A DNA stretch of 64,000 bases from Eulemur rufifrons (GCF_041146395.1 NC_091002.1:6752501-6816500); one strand, 5' to 3'; positions 37,387 through 51,669 are shown, counted from the stretch's first letter. The notes: generated by a model from the letters alone, not told the origin. Translations and numbers: made by a program.

Positions 37387-38097
37387 GTGAGCAGGTCCTG
37401 GAGGGGTGGTTGGGAGCACTTTGAGAAATGGGTGTTATGCGCGCTAACACAGCTACAGAAACTGTACCCGGAACCATGCAGTTGCAAAGTCAGTGGAATG
37501 CAGAGGGATTTGCAGGGTCATCCCCAGCAGAGGCCGTGGGGAATTCCCACCTCAGCCTCTAGCTCTGCAGAGGGAAGAGCAAAGATGCTGAGCCACTGTG
37601 GGTCAGTGGGCAGACTACCCATAACCATGGGCAACATCGGGTGTGTGTCTCTTACTTGGTTTTTAAGTTGTATTTGTTATACATTGGATAGAGTCAGAAG
37701 AAAATGTATAAAATGTATATAGTGAAGCACAATACAGCAAACAACAGTTTTTTTTTTTTTTAGAAGACAGATTTCTGTTATCTTTGAACTCACCTGTTTG
37801 AAGCCATCCCTCCCTCCTGCTCAGTGTGGAAGCAGGTGGCAGGAACAGTCACAGAAGGAGACACTGGAGAGACTGTGTTTCTGTTCCGTGGTGCTTTATG
37901 AGTGCTGTGGGTGACTGCCTGCCTGCCTGCAAGCTGTGCCTCCTGCCCAAGCCCTCTGTTGCCACCTGTGCTTGACTATAAGTGACACCCTGGGGCATAC
38001 ATCCTCTGTGCTACCTCTTATCTGTGAAATGGGCAGAACTATGGGTGGGCGAGAGAAGGCAGGCCATTTGCTAACGAGCCTGTGTGCGGTTTTGCAG
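37387..38097. other. Intron 10 (711 nt)
   Basis: Unique sequence with a T12 run near 37749 and repeated CTGCCTGC units at 37915-37931. Acceptor GGTTTTGCAG. Confidence 0.7.
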
Positions 38098-38281
38098 TGA
38101 CCCTGACTGTGAAGGGCACCGCTGCGAGAATGGCGTCTATGACCCGCAGCAGGATGACGGGGATGAGAGTGGGGACGAGGACAGCTGCTCTGAGCACAGC
38201 TCCAGCACCTCGACCTCCACCACCCAGAAGGAGGGCAAGTACTGTGACTGCTGCTACTGCGAGTTCTTCGGGCATGGTGGG
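38098..38281 (+). CDS. FAM193A: FAM193A coding exon 11 of window; two Cys clusters
   Basis: One base completes Ser 637, residues 638-698 follow, donor GTAAGT at 38282, phase 0. It starts DPDCEGHRCENGVYDPQQDD: with Cys 636 of exon 10 this makes C-x4-C-x2-H-x-C. A strongly acidic DDGDESGDEDSC stretch, a Ser/Thr run and then KYCDCCYCEFFGHGG follow, with Cys 686, 688, 689, 691 and His 696. The dense Cys/His content flanking an acidic spacer suggests metal binding (inference). Almost unchanged from the remembered human sequence. Confidence 0.95.
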
Positions 38282-39625
38282 GTAAGTGCGTGAGGCCAGC
38301 CTGGTGGGACATGAGAAGTGTGCAACACGCAGGCTCTTTCACAAGCATTACACACTAGACTAATTCAAGGTGTGGTTATAGTCTATGGAAGCTTCATTTG
38401 CAGTAGAGTTAAAATCCAGATACGGTCTGAAACAGCAATTCCACTTTAAGGGTGTACTTACTGGAAGAAACAATGAAAAGTATTTGCCCAAAGATTTAGC
38501 TGTTAGGATTTCATCACTGTATTTTTATATTTGTTTATGATTTTTAAAATAGTTGGTGAAGTGGGGGGCATCTACTGATTGCCCAGCTGTAGGACATTGT
38601 TACATAGTACATCCATACAGTGGAATACTGTGTAGCCAGTTGCATCAGGGTTTTATGTGCATAGTTTGATTTCTCTTGTTTGAATACAAAGAATGGTGGT
38701 ACCCATACATACTTACACATCTTTCCAGAGCAGTAATTTAATTTGTACAAGCAGTTATCACTCATGATTTATGAGAGATGAGCAGTAGGAAAAGCAGAGG
38801 CTTATAGTTTTTCTGCTTAGTTCTGTTTTTAATAATAAGAAGTTTGGCAGTAGAATTGAGGGCAATTATTTTCCTTTTTGGCACTGAAAAGGAAACCTAC
38901 AAATGGAAGGAAAGATACTACAGGTACCTTTATTGACATGAAAAGAGACTCACACTGTATTAAACAGCAAGTAGATGAATCAGTATGTATAATTGTTTCT
39001 TTTCAGTTTAAAAAACATCCATTTGGGCCGGGCGCGGTGGCTCACGCCTGTAATCCTAGCACTCTGGGAGGCCGAGGTGGGTGGATCGTTTGAGCTCAGG
39101 AGTTCGTGACCAGCCTGAGCAAGAGCGAGACCCCATCTCTACTAAAAATAGAAAGAAATTATATGGACAGCTAAAAATATATATAGAAAAAATTAGCCGG
39201 GCATGGTGGTGCATGCCTGTAGTCCCAGCTACTCAGGAGGCTGAGACAGGAGGATCGCTTGAGCTCAGGAGTTTGAGGTTGCTGTGAGCTAGGCTAACGC
39301 CACGGCACTCACTCTAGCCTGGGCAACAGAGTGAGATTCTGTCTCAGAAAAAAAAAAAAAAAAAAATCCATTTGCGTACATAGTGGCTTGTGCTTTACCA
39401 GATCTTCCATGAATGTATAAAATTTGAGGGGTAGGTGACAGAATGCAACTTTTGGAGAACTTGGTGATGATAGTTTTTCTTTTTTCTGCCAGCTTATCTT
39501 ATTTCATTATATTCACAGTGAACATGTACTACTTGTAATAAAAAGTTTATTTGTAGAGATGTGTGAAATTTGTTACATTCAGAATTAAAACCTGAAGTTT
39601 AATTTAGTTGTGTTATTTGTCTTAG
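38282..39625. other. Intron 11 (1,344 nt)
   Basis: About 38430-38770 resembles a sense L1 3'-UTR fragment (ACATCCATACAGTGGAATAC), low confidence. A young Alu occupies 39026-39366. The acceptor TTTGTCTTAG ends at 39625. Confidence 0.6.
39026..39366 (+). mobile_element. Young lemur-type Alu, sense
   Basis: Full-length, starting GGCCGGGCGCGGTGGCTCAC, with the extended linker (GGACAGCTAAAAATATATA) and right-monomer GCTAGGCTAACGCCACGGCAC, ending in about 19 A. Flanked by ATCCATTTG at 39017-39025 and 39366-39374. Very similar to the copies at 48514 and 49863 (antisense). Confidence 0.95.
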
Positions 39626-39877
<252 letters not shown>

Positions 39878-40499
39878 TGAGGCACTTGCTGTGCTCTCTA
39901 GGAGTGAGGTTGAGCTGCAGGCGGTGGGGACTCTGAAGCGAGTTGACTTATTCCTGTCTGTCTCTGGTGGCCTGAACTGGAAGCTGGTTAAAAACCTTAC
40001 TTTGTACTTTCAGGAAACCACTTCCCCTTTTGTGTAATGGTTCTGCTAGTGGATCTAACACAGGCTTTCATGTTCTTGTGCTGGCCATCTTGGGGGCAGC
40101 AGCAGACCCAGCTTTGTCTGTATGAGAACCTTCCTTCCCAAGGAAGTAGGGAAGAGGAGCCCTCTGCCGTAGAGGTAGTGGAAGTGGGGTTCATGGGGGC
40201 TTTTGGAGCCTGTGAGTGAAGAAGTGACTTTGATATGGGACTTGGAAAGGCAATTGGCACAGCAGAGTCTTCTGGACACAGGTCCATGCTCCTCTTGTCC
40301 CACTGGCCAGTCCAGATGAGGGCCAGTGCATGGCATTGATGTGGAAGACTAAGGTGACCAGCCTTTGTGGGAAGTCATGGGCAGTTTCCACCTCTCCAGA
40401 GAGCGTGGTGTGTTACAAAAAGTAAATGTCTACTTGGCCCAGTTGAGGGGCTGTGAGCAGACTTGAGACTGTCTGCTAATAAATGAGAAATTATATTCC

Positions 40500-40795
40500 T
40501 TTTTTTTTTGAGACAGGGTCTCGCTCTGTCACCCTGGCTAGCGTGCAGTGATGTGATCATAGGATAGGTCACTGCAACTTCAAATTCTGGGCTTAAGTGA
40601 TCTCCTGCCTCAGCCTCCTGAGTAGCTGGGACTACAAGTGTGCACCACCATACCTGGAAAATTATTTTCTGTTGTTGGTAGAAATAAGGTCTCGCTCTTG
40701 TTCAGGCTGGTCTCAAACTCCTGAGCTTAAGCGATCCTCCTGCCTCGGCCTCCCAGAGTGCTAGGATTACAGATTTGAGCCACTGCACCTGGCCA
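40500..40795 (-). mobile_element. Alu, antisense
   Basis: TTTTTTTTTGAGACAGGGTC through GAGCCACTGCACCTGGCC; dimeric, middle-aged. Confidence 0.92.
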
Positions 40796-42964
40796 AGAAA
40801 TTCTGTTCTTACTTGATGCTAATGTTGATACTGCTGGGAATCAATTAAATCTATGATTTGCATCTCACCTATCCCCAGCAAAATTTTCTCTTGGAGGATT
40901 TTCTACAGGGCCTCTATACTAGAACAGTTCCAAAGATCCTCCTGGTTTCAGCTCACTAAAAAGATCAGGCTCCGAGAGCCAGACCCAAGCAGGCAGATGT
41001 GGGCCACAGGCAGAGAGGAACTTGTAAATGTTGCTAGGGTTCTGACAGTGGGATGGTTGCTTTGGGAAGGGGCAAGGTCCCTGCCTGCAGCTTGGTCAGA
41101 CAAGGACATCAAGAGGAGGAGACACTCCCACATGGACCAGAGGTTGGGCATATGTCTTATATTGTTGCTTCCAACTTAGCTGTTTTGATTCTACACTAAT
41201 TATGATTATTCTAAGTGGGTTTACGTAACATCAAGAGCTCTGCTCGTACCTCACAATCCTAAAGTAGGTTTGGACTGGCTCTTGGGTCTAATTGGGAGGC
41301 TTTAGGGGAGAAGCTTGTTCTGTGCCTCGAAAGATCTGGGTTTGCTGTGCCCCCTGAAGCGAGGAGCATGTGGTGTGTTCCTGCATCGGGGGCCCCACAG
41401 TGGTCCAAGGCCTGAGACCTCACACTGGGACTCACTGGAGGCTTCTGGGGCCCCTTCCAATGCTTTCAGGGGTATCCTCCACCCCAGGCACTTGCCCTCT
41501 GACCTTGCAGGCAGTCTGGATCCAGACTTCAGGTCAGCACCCACTCACACCTCGTGGGACCTCCTCATCGTCCTGGTACTCTCTCCCTTGACCTCATGCC
41601 ATAGGACAGCCCACAGGTCTGTGCTGAGGCTCGGTGACGATGGCTGGTTGTGGATGTGAAGGCAGCAGCTCCCTTGTGGACTCTGTCCTGTAGCAGGTAC
41701 ACCCTGTAGCCTTTGCTGGGGAAGTCACTCCACTGGAGGCTGAGGCACCTCTGTTCACAGTAGATGTCCTGACCTATTTGTCACCAGACCATGATGTAAC
41801 AAGCTCGTGCCAGAATGTGGCTCAACACTGAGAGGACACCAGCTGCCCTGTGTGTGCCATTGAATATAATGATGGAGTCAGTTTCCCCTTTGGCACAGCC
41901 CTGTGGCCCACTACAGACACTGGACCCCACCCTGGGGCCCTTCCAGGAGCTGCCTATCAGGGGCTGCCTCCCAGAGAAGGTTTCCCTTTTAACAGATGGA
42001 ACAAGGAATTAAATAATTTTTACTTGAATTGTCAAATTAAGTTTTTTAAAAACATGTTATTTTTAAATTTTTACCATAATTTTTTATTTAAGTTTTTCAG
42101 AAGATAAGTAAATTTGTCTGTTGAAAATATTGTGTAAAATAATTTAAACTTGGGCAGGACTTTTATATTTTCCCAAGCAAAATGCTTTTGCCAAAGTTTC
42201 TTGTAAACACTAGCTTTTTTTGAGTTCAACGATAGGCGGCGCCATGCTTCTGACTCAGATGGCTCGCATTTATTTTCTAAACGGAAGGAATCGTTTCCAT
42301 TGACGTTTCCATTTATGCTCCTGGAATATACTGTTATGAAAATATAGTTTTCACTAGTGAAGTTGGACAGCAAGCCATTTGCTCTGTCACACTGGTGAAA
42401 ATATATGGGGACATTTATTTATCTGCCAGGATGAGAAGGAATTTCTAGTTTTTTACTATATGTTTCTTGCATGCCCTGTTGATACAGGTGAATGCATCAG
42501 CATCAGCCTTCACCTGGAAAGGTGTGTTTGCCCAGAGTTCTGGCAGCACGTGTGCAGCCCTCACTGCTGCACAAGCAGTTCGTAGTCTCAGTTGCATCAT
42601 CAGCGTGACTCCTTGCTACACGTGCAGGCACGTAGCCTGCTCCCGGGACATGAGCCCAGCAGCTGCTCTGACCTCAGGTCATGTGCCCAGCACCAGGTCA
42701 AAGGCTGTAAGGGATTTTTTTGTTGACTACCCCCACCCCCGAGATAAAGTAAGCATATACCTTGGTAGATAGATGAAATTTAATAATTCTGTAGAGTAAA
42801 ACAATTGAAGGTAGGCGTGCTTTAAATTTTTAGTTTATTATAGCCCCTTTCAGAGTTTTATCCCGTATGTGATTCATTTTTTAGATTATCTTAGTTTTCT
42901 GTGGGTCTTAATTTTTAGTGTGCTTACCACTGTCTTAAGTTGCCTTCTCTTTTTACAATGGCAG

Positions 42965-43835
42965 CTGGAAGAGAAAGCTCGCCTAGAAGCCGAGGCCAGG
43001 GCCCGGGAGCATCTGCACCTCCAGGAGGAGCAGAGGCGTCAGGAGGAGGAGGAGGAAGAGGAGGAGGAGGAGGAACATTTCAAGGAGGAATTTCACCGAC
43101 TTCAGGAGCTTCAGAAGCTAAGAGCTGTAAAAAAGAAGAAGAAGGAGAGGCCAAGTAAAGACTGCCCCAAGTTGGACATGCTTGCTAGAAATTTTCAGGC
43201 AGCAACAGAGTCTGTCCCTAACTCTGAGAACACGCACAATGGCTCACTGGAGCAAACTGAAGGACCAGAAACCACCTCTTGCTCCCCTTCACATGTGATT
43301 CACATGAATCACACAGAGCCCAGGCCAGGGCCAGGAGCCGACAGGGACACTGCAGACCCCATCAACAACAGAGACTCCAAACCTCTCCTCCCCAAAGAGG
43401 TCAGTGGGAAGCAGCATGAGCCGCTCTCTTTTTTCTTGGACATAATGCATCATCATAAAGAGGGAAACGGCAAACAGAAGCTAAAGCAGACCAGTAAGGC
43501 CAGCAGTGAGCCAGCACGGAAGCCCATGGAGCCCCCCAAAGCCACAGAGGGGCAGCCCAAACCCCGGGCCCAGACTGAGTCAAAGGCTAAAGTGGTTGAC
43601 CTCACTTCCCTCACAGAGCAGAAAAGAGAGGAGAGAAAAGTGAGCAGTAATAACAATAACAAAAAGCAGCTGAACCATGTCAAGGAGGAAAGGTCAAACC
43701 CAGTCCCTGCTGAGCCCGCCTCTCCCAGCGAGCTTCAGCAGAACAACAAGCTGCTACTGGCAGATTCTCCTCAGCCAAAAGGCAGGAACAAGAAAAATAA
43801 GAAGAAGAAAGGAGACAGAGTCAGCAATTCGATTG
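42965..43835 (+). CDS. FAM193A: FAM193A coding exon 13 of window; large exon with Glu-rich helix
   Basis: At 871 nt this is the largest exon here: residues 776-1065 plus one base of Asp 1066; donor GTAAAT at 43836. It opens LEEKARLEAEARAREHLHLQ, continues through 11 consecutive Glu (residues 802-812) and EEFHRLQELQKLRAV into five Lys (831-835), which should form a long charged single helix or coiled coil. Then come a conserved CPKLDMLARNFQAAT block and a divergent Ser/Pro/Glu linker. The PLSFFLDIMHHHKEGNGKQK segment follows, then a Lys-rich tail with GRNKKNKKKKGDR at about 1048-1060. The open frame extends upstream into intron, but the coding start is set by the acceptor at 42964 and continuity with exon 12. 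Confidence 0.95.
43043..43075 (+). repeat. FAM193A: Coding (GAG/GAA)11 poly-Glu tract
   Basis: Eleven Glu codons (nine GAG, two GAA) inside exon 13. Trinucleotide-like and purine-pure, so length variation among individuals or species is likely; in the remembered human protein the tract is interrupted by Asp. Confidence 0.93.
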
Positions 43836-44040
43836 GTAAATACAGAACAGAGGGAAAGTATTTCTAACCTGTGACTTTTAATTTTCTGTGTGAGATGTAA
43901 TAATATGAGAAAAGCACTTAGTTTGACATTCTCTTACAGTCTTTCTCCCCCTCCTATGGATTCGATGCTGCCTTATCTATTCCTGGCTTTGTGCTTTTTG
44001 TGGCTTTTTCCACCACCAATAAGGGACAAAAAACCATTGT
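43836..44040. other. Start of intron 13
   Basis: Short unique stretch before the antisense L1-like block; nothing else seen. Confidence 0.5.
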
Positions 44041-46371
44041 TATAGTTTATTATTTTGAAATAATTTTAGACTTACCAAAAAGCTACAAAAAGAGTACAGA
44101 GAATTCCAGTTTCCCAGCATCAACATGGTACCAGGTTTTCCTTTGTCATTCTCTCTCTCCTTCTCTCTTGTTTTTCTGAACCAAATTTGAGTAGTTTTAG
44201 ACATGCTTTCCCTTTACCTTTAAGTACTTCAGTGTGTATTTCCTCAAAACAAGGGCACTGTCTTACTAACCCCAATCCTAACCCACAGTACAGTATCAGA
44301 ATCAACAAGTTTACAGTGATACAATGCTCTTATCTAGTTAAGGACCTTCCTTATGTTTCTTGAGTTGTCCCTTTAGTATCCTTTATGGCAAAAAAAAAAA
44401 AAAAAAATGTTCTGTCTTCTCCTGGCAAAGGATCTAATATAGGATCACATTATATCTCTAATCTCCTTTAATTTGGATCAGTTCCTCAGTTTTTGTTTCT
44501 CATGGCCTTGACATTTTTGAAGAGTACAGCCCCCTTTTTTTTAGTGTCCTTCAATTGGGTGGTATGTGCCATTTCTTCATGATCAGATTTAGATTGTGTG
44601 TTTGGGCAGCAATGCCACGGTCATGACAGGTCCCCGCTGTGCATTCCTTCAGGAGGCGCACGGTGTTGTCCGTCCCATCACTGGGATGTTAACTCCGATG
44701 CTGGGTTCCGGTGATATCTGCCCAGTTTCTCCACAGTCAAGTCATTTGCTAATTATGAATGTCTCACACGGAGATGAATATCCTATTTTGTTCCAAATAT
44801 TCACCCACTAGTTCTAGCATCTGTTAATGATTCTTGCGTTGAATGGTTATTACTATGTTGTTTGCCAGTGGGGATTTTTCTAATATTATTCCTTCTACAT
44901 TTGTTGTTAGGCATTCTAGTATAGGAGGAGCTTTCCTTCTCCCCCATGTATTTTTTCATTTATTTGGTTATTTATATGAGGGTGAATTCATGAATTTTTA
45001 CTTGATGCTGTAGACTGTTATCTTTTACTAATGTTATTTATGTTGATGCTCTGGTTGTCCCAGATTCAGTCAGTAGGAACCCTCAGGATGGCGTTTTCCT
45101 CAGTCCTCTTGATGCGACTTCACCATCCTTTAAGCATTTTGCACGTCCTGTCATAGTCAGCTGCTCCAGGCTCATCTTGTCCGTTCTGTCCCAGCCCTGA
45201 ACTGGTCATTTCTCCAAGGAACTCTCATTCTTTTTAGTGGAGAGTGGTGTTTAGAAATCCAGGCCCAGGTGCTGTGGCGTGGCGCTGCCTCTACAGCCTC
45301 TCAGTCAGCAGAGCTGGGGGTGCCAGGGGTGCGCGTGCGCCACCTACACAGGCGTCTGTGTCCGTTTCTTCATCTGATTTCTGTATTACAAGCCGCGCTT
45401 CCCAGATACTCCCATCCCGCTGCAGTGCTGCAGTGTGCTTTCTCACCTTCCCCTTCCACGTTTAACTCCTGCCCTGGCAGTGAGCACCTGGACCCCGTCC
45501 GTGCATTTCCTGACCTGTTCAGTCCTAGAACACAGGTAAAGTAGTTTCCGAATTACCTTCCCTTTCCACTGTGGAAAACTTTGAACATGATTTCGTTTGT
45601 CCAGTTATTTTTGTCTTTAGCCTTAGGGTATGGAGTGATAGCACTGTGTTTAAAAATGTCTTGAATTAGTTCTTTTTCTGCTTTAGTACAATTATTTCAT
45701 TCATTTAAGACGCATCTGATTCATTTTTTTCTGTTTGTAGTACATTTTGTTGTGTTTCTCCTCCCTAGTCCCTTTGTTTTTAATCTGGTTCTCACCCACC
45801 ACCATAGGTAACTGACCAATCTCTTATTTGCTTTTCTGTTTTACACAAAAGGTAGCAAACTACAGATACTGTCTTGACCTTTGCCCTTTTTTTCCACTTA
45901 GTATGTTTTGGGAATCAGTCCATGTCAGTTCATAGTGATTGTCCTCATTCTTGTACAGCTGCATAGTATTCCATTTAAAGTGGACCGTCATTTCTCCGGC
46001 CATTCTATGCACGTGCACTGGGGCTGTTCCCAGTGCTTGCTGATTACACACAGTGCTGCAGGGCACACTCTTGTGCATATGTGTTTTCATGTTGCGTGGA
46101 GATGTGTCTTCAGAGCAGTTTCCAGAAGAGAAAGTGCCGGGTCAGAAGGTAAGCGCGTTCACAGTTTTGCTACCTGCCTCCAGGTTCTCCCTAGACCTTC
46201 CACTCAGTTCCCTACCAGCAGCGTCTGAGCACTACTCTGCCCACTGCCTTGCTGGCGGAGTACGTATATTGTCAGGATTTTTATGTTTTGCCCCCATCCA
46301 TTAGCTGAAATAAATCCTCAATATAGTTTTCATTTGTATTTTTCTCCTAAGTACAATGAGGTCAATATTTT

Positions 46372-46640
46372 TGGGTGGGGGAGGGTCTCTGTTAGACTAC
46401 AGTGGCATCATCATAGCTCACAGCAACCTCAAACTCCTGGGCTCAACCAATCCTCCTGCCTCAGCCTCCTGAGTATTTGGGACTACAGGTGTGCACCACC
46501 ACGCCCGGCTAATTTTTAAATTATTTTGTAGAGATGGGGTCACACTGTGTTGTTCAAGCTGGTCTTGACCTCCTGGCCTCAGGCGATCCTCCTGTGTATC
46601 ATAACACTAGGATTACAGGCGTGAGCCACTGTGCCCAGCT
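46372..46640 (-). mobile_element. Alu, antisense
   Basis: GGGTGGGGGAGGGTCTCTGT (degraded tail) through GTGAGCCACTGTGCCCAGC; inserted in antisense L1 so that GAGGTCAATATTTTT recurs on both sides (46348 and 46641), a probable target-site duplication. Confidence 0.88.
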
Positions 46641-46920
46641 GAGGTCAATATATTTTTAAGGGCTGTTTCTGTATCTTTTTTGTGAATTTTATATTCATAC
46701 TTTTTTCTTGTTTTTTTAAATTGAGTTTTTGGTCTTATATTTTTAAGATTTTTTTATATATTATAGATATTGGCCTTTTAACTGTGTAATATACTGCAAA
46801 GATTTTTTTTCCTGGTTTACAAGTTGTCTTTGACTTTATTTATGATGCTTTTCAGCCATGTGGAAGTTTTCTTGCTTGGTTTTATGTAGTCAGTTCATTG
46901 ACCTTTTATTGCCTCTAGAT

Positions 46921-47263
<343 letters not shown>

Positions 47264-48513
47264 TGAAAGCTTTACTCTAACACTAAGTGGAATGCACCCA
47301 TGTTTCCTTCTAGTATTTGTGTGATATTTTTTTAATTAAATAGCTGATACATTTGGAATATATTCTTATGTATGGTTTGAGTTATGGAGCCAATTTTATC
47401 TTCTTTCAAATGATTAGCCATTTGTCCCAGCACCAGTTACTAAAAAGTTCATCCTGCCCCACTGATTAAAAATGCCACCTTTGTCCTATAGTAAATTTCC
47501 ATGTGGAGTTGGGTCTGTTTCTGGAATTTCAGTTCTTTTCCTCTCTGTTTACTCATGTGCCATTTTTGTATTGAGTTGTTTTTAGAGGTTCTACATGTTT
47601 TAATATCTTGAGGGCTGTTCTCTCCTCATAGCTTTTCTGGTTCGGTGTTTCCCTTGCTATTCTTTAGTGTTTGTGTTTCCATATGAACTTTATTGTCAGT
47701 GTTCCTAGTTTCATTACAAAGTTTCTTGGTATCTTTATTAGGATTGCATTAAATTTACAAGTTGATTTAGGGAGAATTAATATCTTTATGATGTTGGTCA
47801 TCCTTTCCAAGAACAAGGGATGTTTTTCCATTTGTTCATGTGTACTTTTGAATCTTTCAGGAATGTTTTAAATTTTCTATTAGATGGTGCTGCTCTAACT
47901 GGTTGTTTGTGTATATGAAAGCTATTGATTTCCGTATGTTATCTTTATATCGTCTACCTTACTGAATTATTTTATTGTTGATTTTCTGGGGTTTTCCAGG
48001 TATTCTATCATGTATCTGCAAATAGAGCAAGCTTTAATTCTACTTTTCTTTTCTAGTTCTCATGCTTCTAATTGTTTTCTCTTGTTTAACTGAGTCCTTC
48101 CTGATCCTAACAGCAATGCCTCTGGTATTTCCACATTAAGTAAGGTGCTGGCTTGCGGGGCTAAGTGTAAGGGTGGGAGGCACTAGGTGCTCACATCGCA
48201 GATATAGAAAGAATTCTGATACAATGATTAGGATAGAAAGAAATAAAAGTTTACTCTCCCAAGAAAGAAAGAGAGAGAAAAGAAGGGGAAATGGCAGAGC
48301 ACTGAAAGAAAGTAGGGAAAGGTGCCAGCAGCTGAGGAAAAGCTGCTTGAGCTTCTAAAGGGTAAAAATGGCTTTTTTTTCCTTTGCTGTAGACTGATAA
48401 CAGGAGGTGGCTGTGTCTCCTTTTTTCCCCCCCTTTGCGTTCTGTTTCCTTGCTCTTTTCAGATGGCTGTGAAAACACTCTCAGTAAGTAATTAGTTCAT
48501 CTTAAAAGTTATA

Positions 48514-48850
48514 GGCCGGGCGCGGTGGCTCACGCCTGTAATCCTAGCACTCTGGGAGGCCGAGGTGGGCGGATCGTTTGAGCTCAGGAGTTCGAGACCA
48601 GCCTGAGCAAGAGCGAGACCCCACCTCTACTAAAAATAGAAAGAAATTATACGGACAGCTAAAAATATATATAGAAAAAATTAGCCGGGCATGGTGCCAC
48701 ATGCCTGTAGTCCCAGCTACTCGGGAGGCTGAGACAGGAGGATCGCTTGAGCTCAGGAGTTTGAGGTTGCTGTGAGCTAGGCTGACGCCACGGCACTCAC
48801 TCTAGCCTGGGTAACAGAGTGAGACTCTGTCTCAAAAAAAAAAAAAAAAA
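48514..48850 (+). mobile_element. Young lemur-type Alu, sense
   Basis: Full-length, GGCCGGGCGCGGTGGCTCAC to a long poly-A, with the extended linker and GCTAGGCTGACGCCACGGCAC. A perfect AAAAGTTATA duplication at 48504-48513 and 48850-48859 at a TT/AAAA site marks a recent L1-mediated insertion. Confidence 0.95.
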
Positions 48851-49862
48851 AAAGTTATAATTAATCTTGAAAACAGCTATAGGGTGAAGTTAAGGTTAAG
48901 GGACCCCTGCAGTCAGTTGTGGAGACAGCAAGTTAGATAGTTATTTTCTCTGTTAGTTAATTCATAAGCAAAGCCATCCTTTCAGTAAGGTGTATATATT
49001 TTATCATGTTGAGAAAATATCCAGTGTTTCTTACATTTCTTGAGTGTTTTTTATCGGGAATGGGTGCTGAAATTTTATCAGAGGTTTTCTAGCATCTATG
49101 AAGATAATAATGATGTTTCTTCTTAGACCCTTTAATATGACATATTGTATTACCTGATTTTTTTTTTTTTAATATTGTACCTACCTTGGATTCCTGGAAT
49201 AAAGCCCACTGGCATATGGTGTAGTATATTCTTTGCCTTAGGGTTCTGTTTGCTATTATTTAATATTTTTTCATCTGTATTCATGAGGGACGAATCTATT
49301 ACTTCCTCTTTTTTGTTCTGTCTATATTAGTTTTGGGTATCAATATCATACTTGTCTCATAAAAAGAATTAGGAAGTGTTTTTTGTTTTCTTCTATTTTC
49401 AATGTTACGGAACAATTCAAACTGTGCTGGGACTATTCTAGGCCTTTACGGTTTGGTAGAAATGCCTGTGAACACCGCTTGCCCATCCTCCCCCATGCCT
49501 TGGTGTTTTTGTGAGGTAGGTTCATGATAGCATTCTCTCTTTCCTCTGTGAATAGGGGTGTAATATTGCTATCTCTAATGAGGTTAATTTTGGTAAACTG
49601 TGTTTCCATAGTAAATTATCCTTTTCAACTAGATTTTCAAATTTATTGTCATAGATGTTACAAGTAGTCTCATAATTTTTTAAAAATTTCTTTTTAGTGA
49701 TTATTTTCCCCTTGTCATTTCTTAATTTGTGTGTTTCTGCTTTCTCCCCATTTTTGCTTGAGTTAGTTAGTGTTTTATCTATTTTGTTAGTTGTATTTGA
49801 CCAGACTGTTAACATATTAGTTAAGTTTACTGCTGTTCTTTCCTTTACCTCATTAATTTCTG

Positions 49863-50261
<399 letters not shown>

Positions 50262-51669
50262 TAACTTTTTAATTTAGAAATTTAGTTTATTCATTTTCAT
50301 TCTTCCATTTTTATTGATAAAAGCATCGTTAACCACTTTGAATTGTCCTCTTATTTTTTAAAATGTATCCCATAGATTCTAATAATTTTTCCATTAGTTT
50401 TTTTTCTTTTTAAGAAATTGTATAATTTTCATGTGGTTTTTCATATTGTACCCAATAATATAATAGGCAGCTTTTAAGTTTCAGGTGGGAGAGCCTTTTT
50501 TTGTTGTTAATAGTTTCTAGGTTTGTTGCATTATGATCAGAGAATACTATTTACAATATTTCTGTTTCATGACCCACTGATACTTTCTTTGAGACCTAGT
50601 ATGTCAGCTTTTGTGATTATTCCCTGTGCAGTTGAGCTAGAAATGTGTTTTATCTTAATGTAGTGTTCAATACATATCCAGGATACATTAATTATATTGC
50701 TTATTATTTGTCCTCATGATCTATCTTCTGTTATTTATTATTAATGTATTTCTATCTGTTTTCTTGCATCTCCTGTAGGTTTGCTTTGTAAAGGTGGTTT
50801 CTGTGTTATTTGGTGCACATTCCTGTCATACATTCTTAGTGAATTATGGCTTTAATATTTTAAAATGTCCTCCTTTTTGTTGTGTTTTGTGCTTTGGGCT
50901 TGAGTTCTTTGTCTAGGATAGTGATTGCTGCCCAAGGTCTCTTTGTGTCCATGTGCCTGGTGAGGCAGCTTTGTCCTCATCTCTTTGTCTCTAGAGTTAC
51001 CTTGGTTTTAGGTCGTTCTCCTGTATACAGCAAACCTGAGTCTTGCTTTGTGAGCCAAATTCAAAATCTTCTCTTTGGTGAGTTAAGCTCACTCACATTT
51101 ATAGATATAACTATATGGTTGTTCTCAACCCTGTCATTATTTTATAAATCCTGTATTTTATATTTGTTGTTTCTTTTTCTATATAATGTGTTATTTGCTC
51201 TTTTATTCCTAGAAAAATCTTAGCTTAGGAAAATTTCTGTTTTTTCCCTGGTACGTTCCTTTATACTTAGTCCTGAGTGCTCCTGGTGGGGGCTTCCCGA
51301 GTGCCTGCTCCCAGTCTGCTGTTGGTGTCTTGGGGTTCTCCAGCCCTCTCTTGCCTCCCCAGCAGCAGCAAGTTAATTCCAGTCTTTCTACTTTGCTGTT
51401 CTGGTCTCCTCTCTTCCCATTTTTCAGGTGCACAGTTAAATACGGCAGCGCTCGTGCCCTGCTGCCATGTGTTCCCAGCGTCCTCGGGCGCTGACTTTAG
51501 GAGGGCTGCCGCATTCTCTACCATCTGGCAAAGTAAACTTTCTCCTGTCGTGTTGAGTGAACAGACAGCTTGCTTGGATATAACATTCTTGTGTCATACT
51601 TACTTTCTACTCTATTTAACATAATGTGTAAAAAATGTCTTCCTGATACTGAATCTGATAAAGCTGTGG

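Noticed and set aside
37896..38348. 150-codon - strand open frame overlapping exon 11.
   Set aside because: Antisense shadow of the Cys/Ser-rich exon.
39081..39287. Recurrent peptide-like frame (EQERDP...NRKKLYGQL) seen at 39081, 48578 and, on the - strand, 49939.
   Set aside because: It is Alu sequence translated; the similarity reflects shared SINE ancestry, not a gene family.
42869..42964. Upstream extension of the long open frame leading into exon 13, with hydrophobic LSFLWVLIFSVLTTVLSCLL-like residues resembling a signal peptide or membrane helix.
   Set aside because: This part is intron: it includes the polypyrimidine tract and acceptor AG at 42963-42964, and the orthologous protein joins exon 12 directly to LEEKARLEAE.
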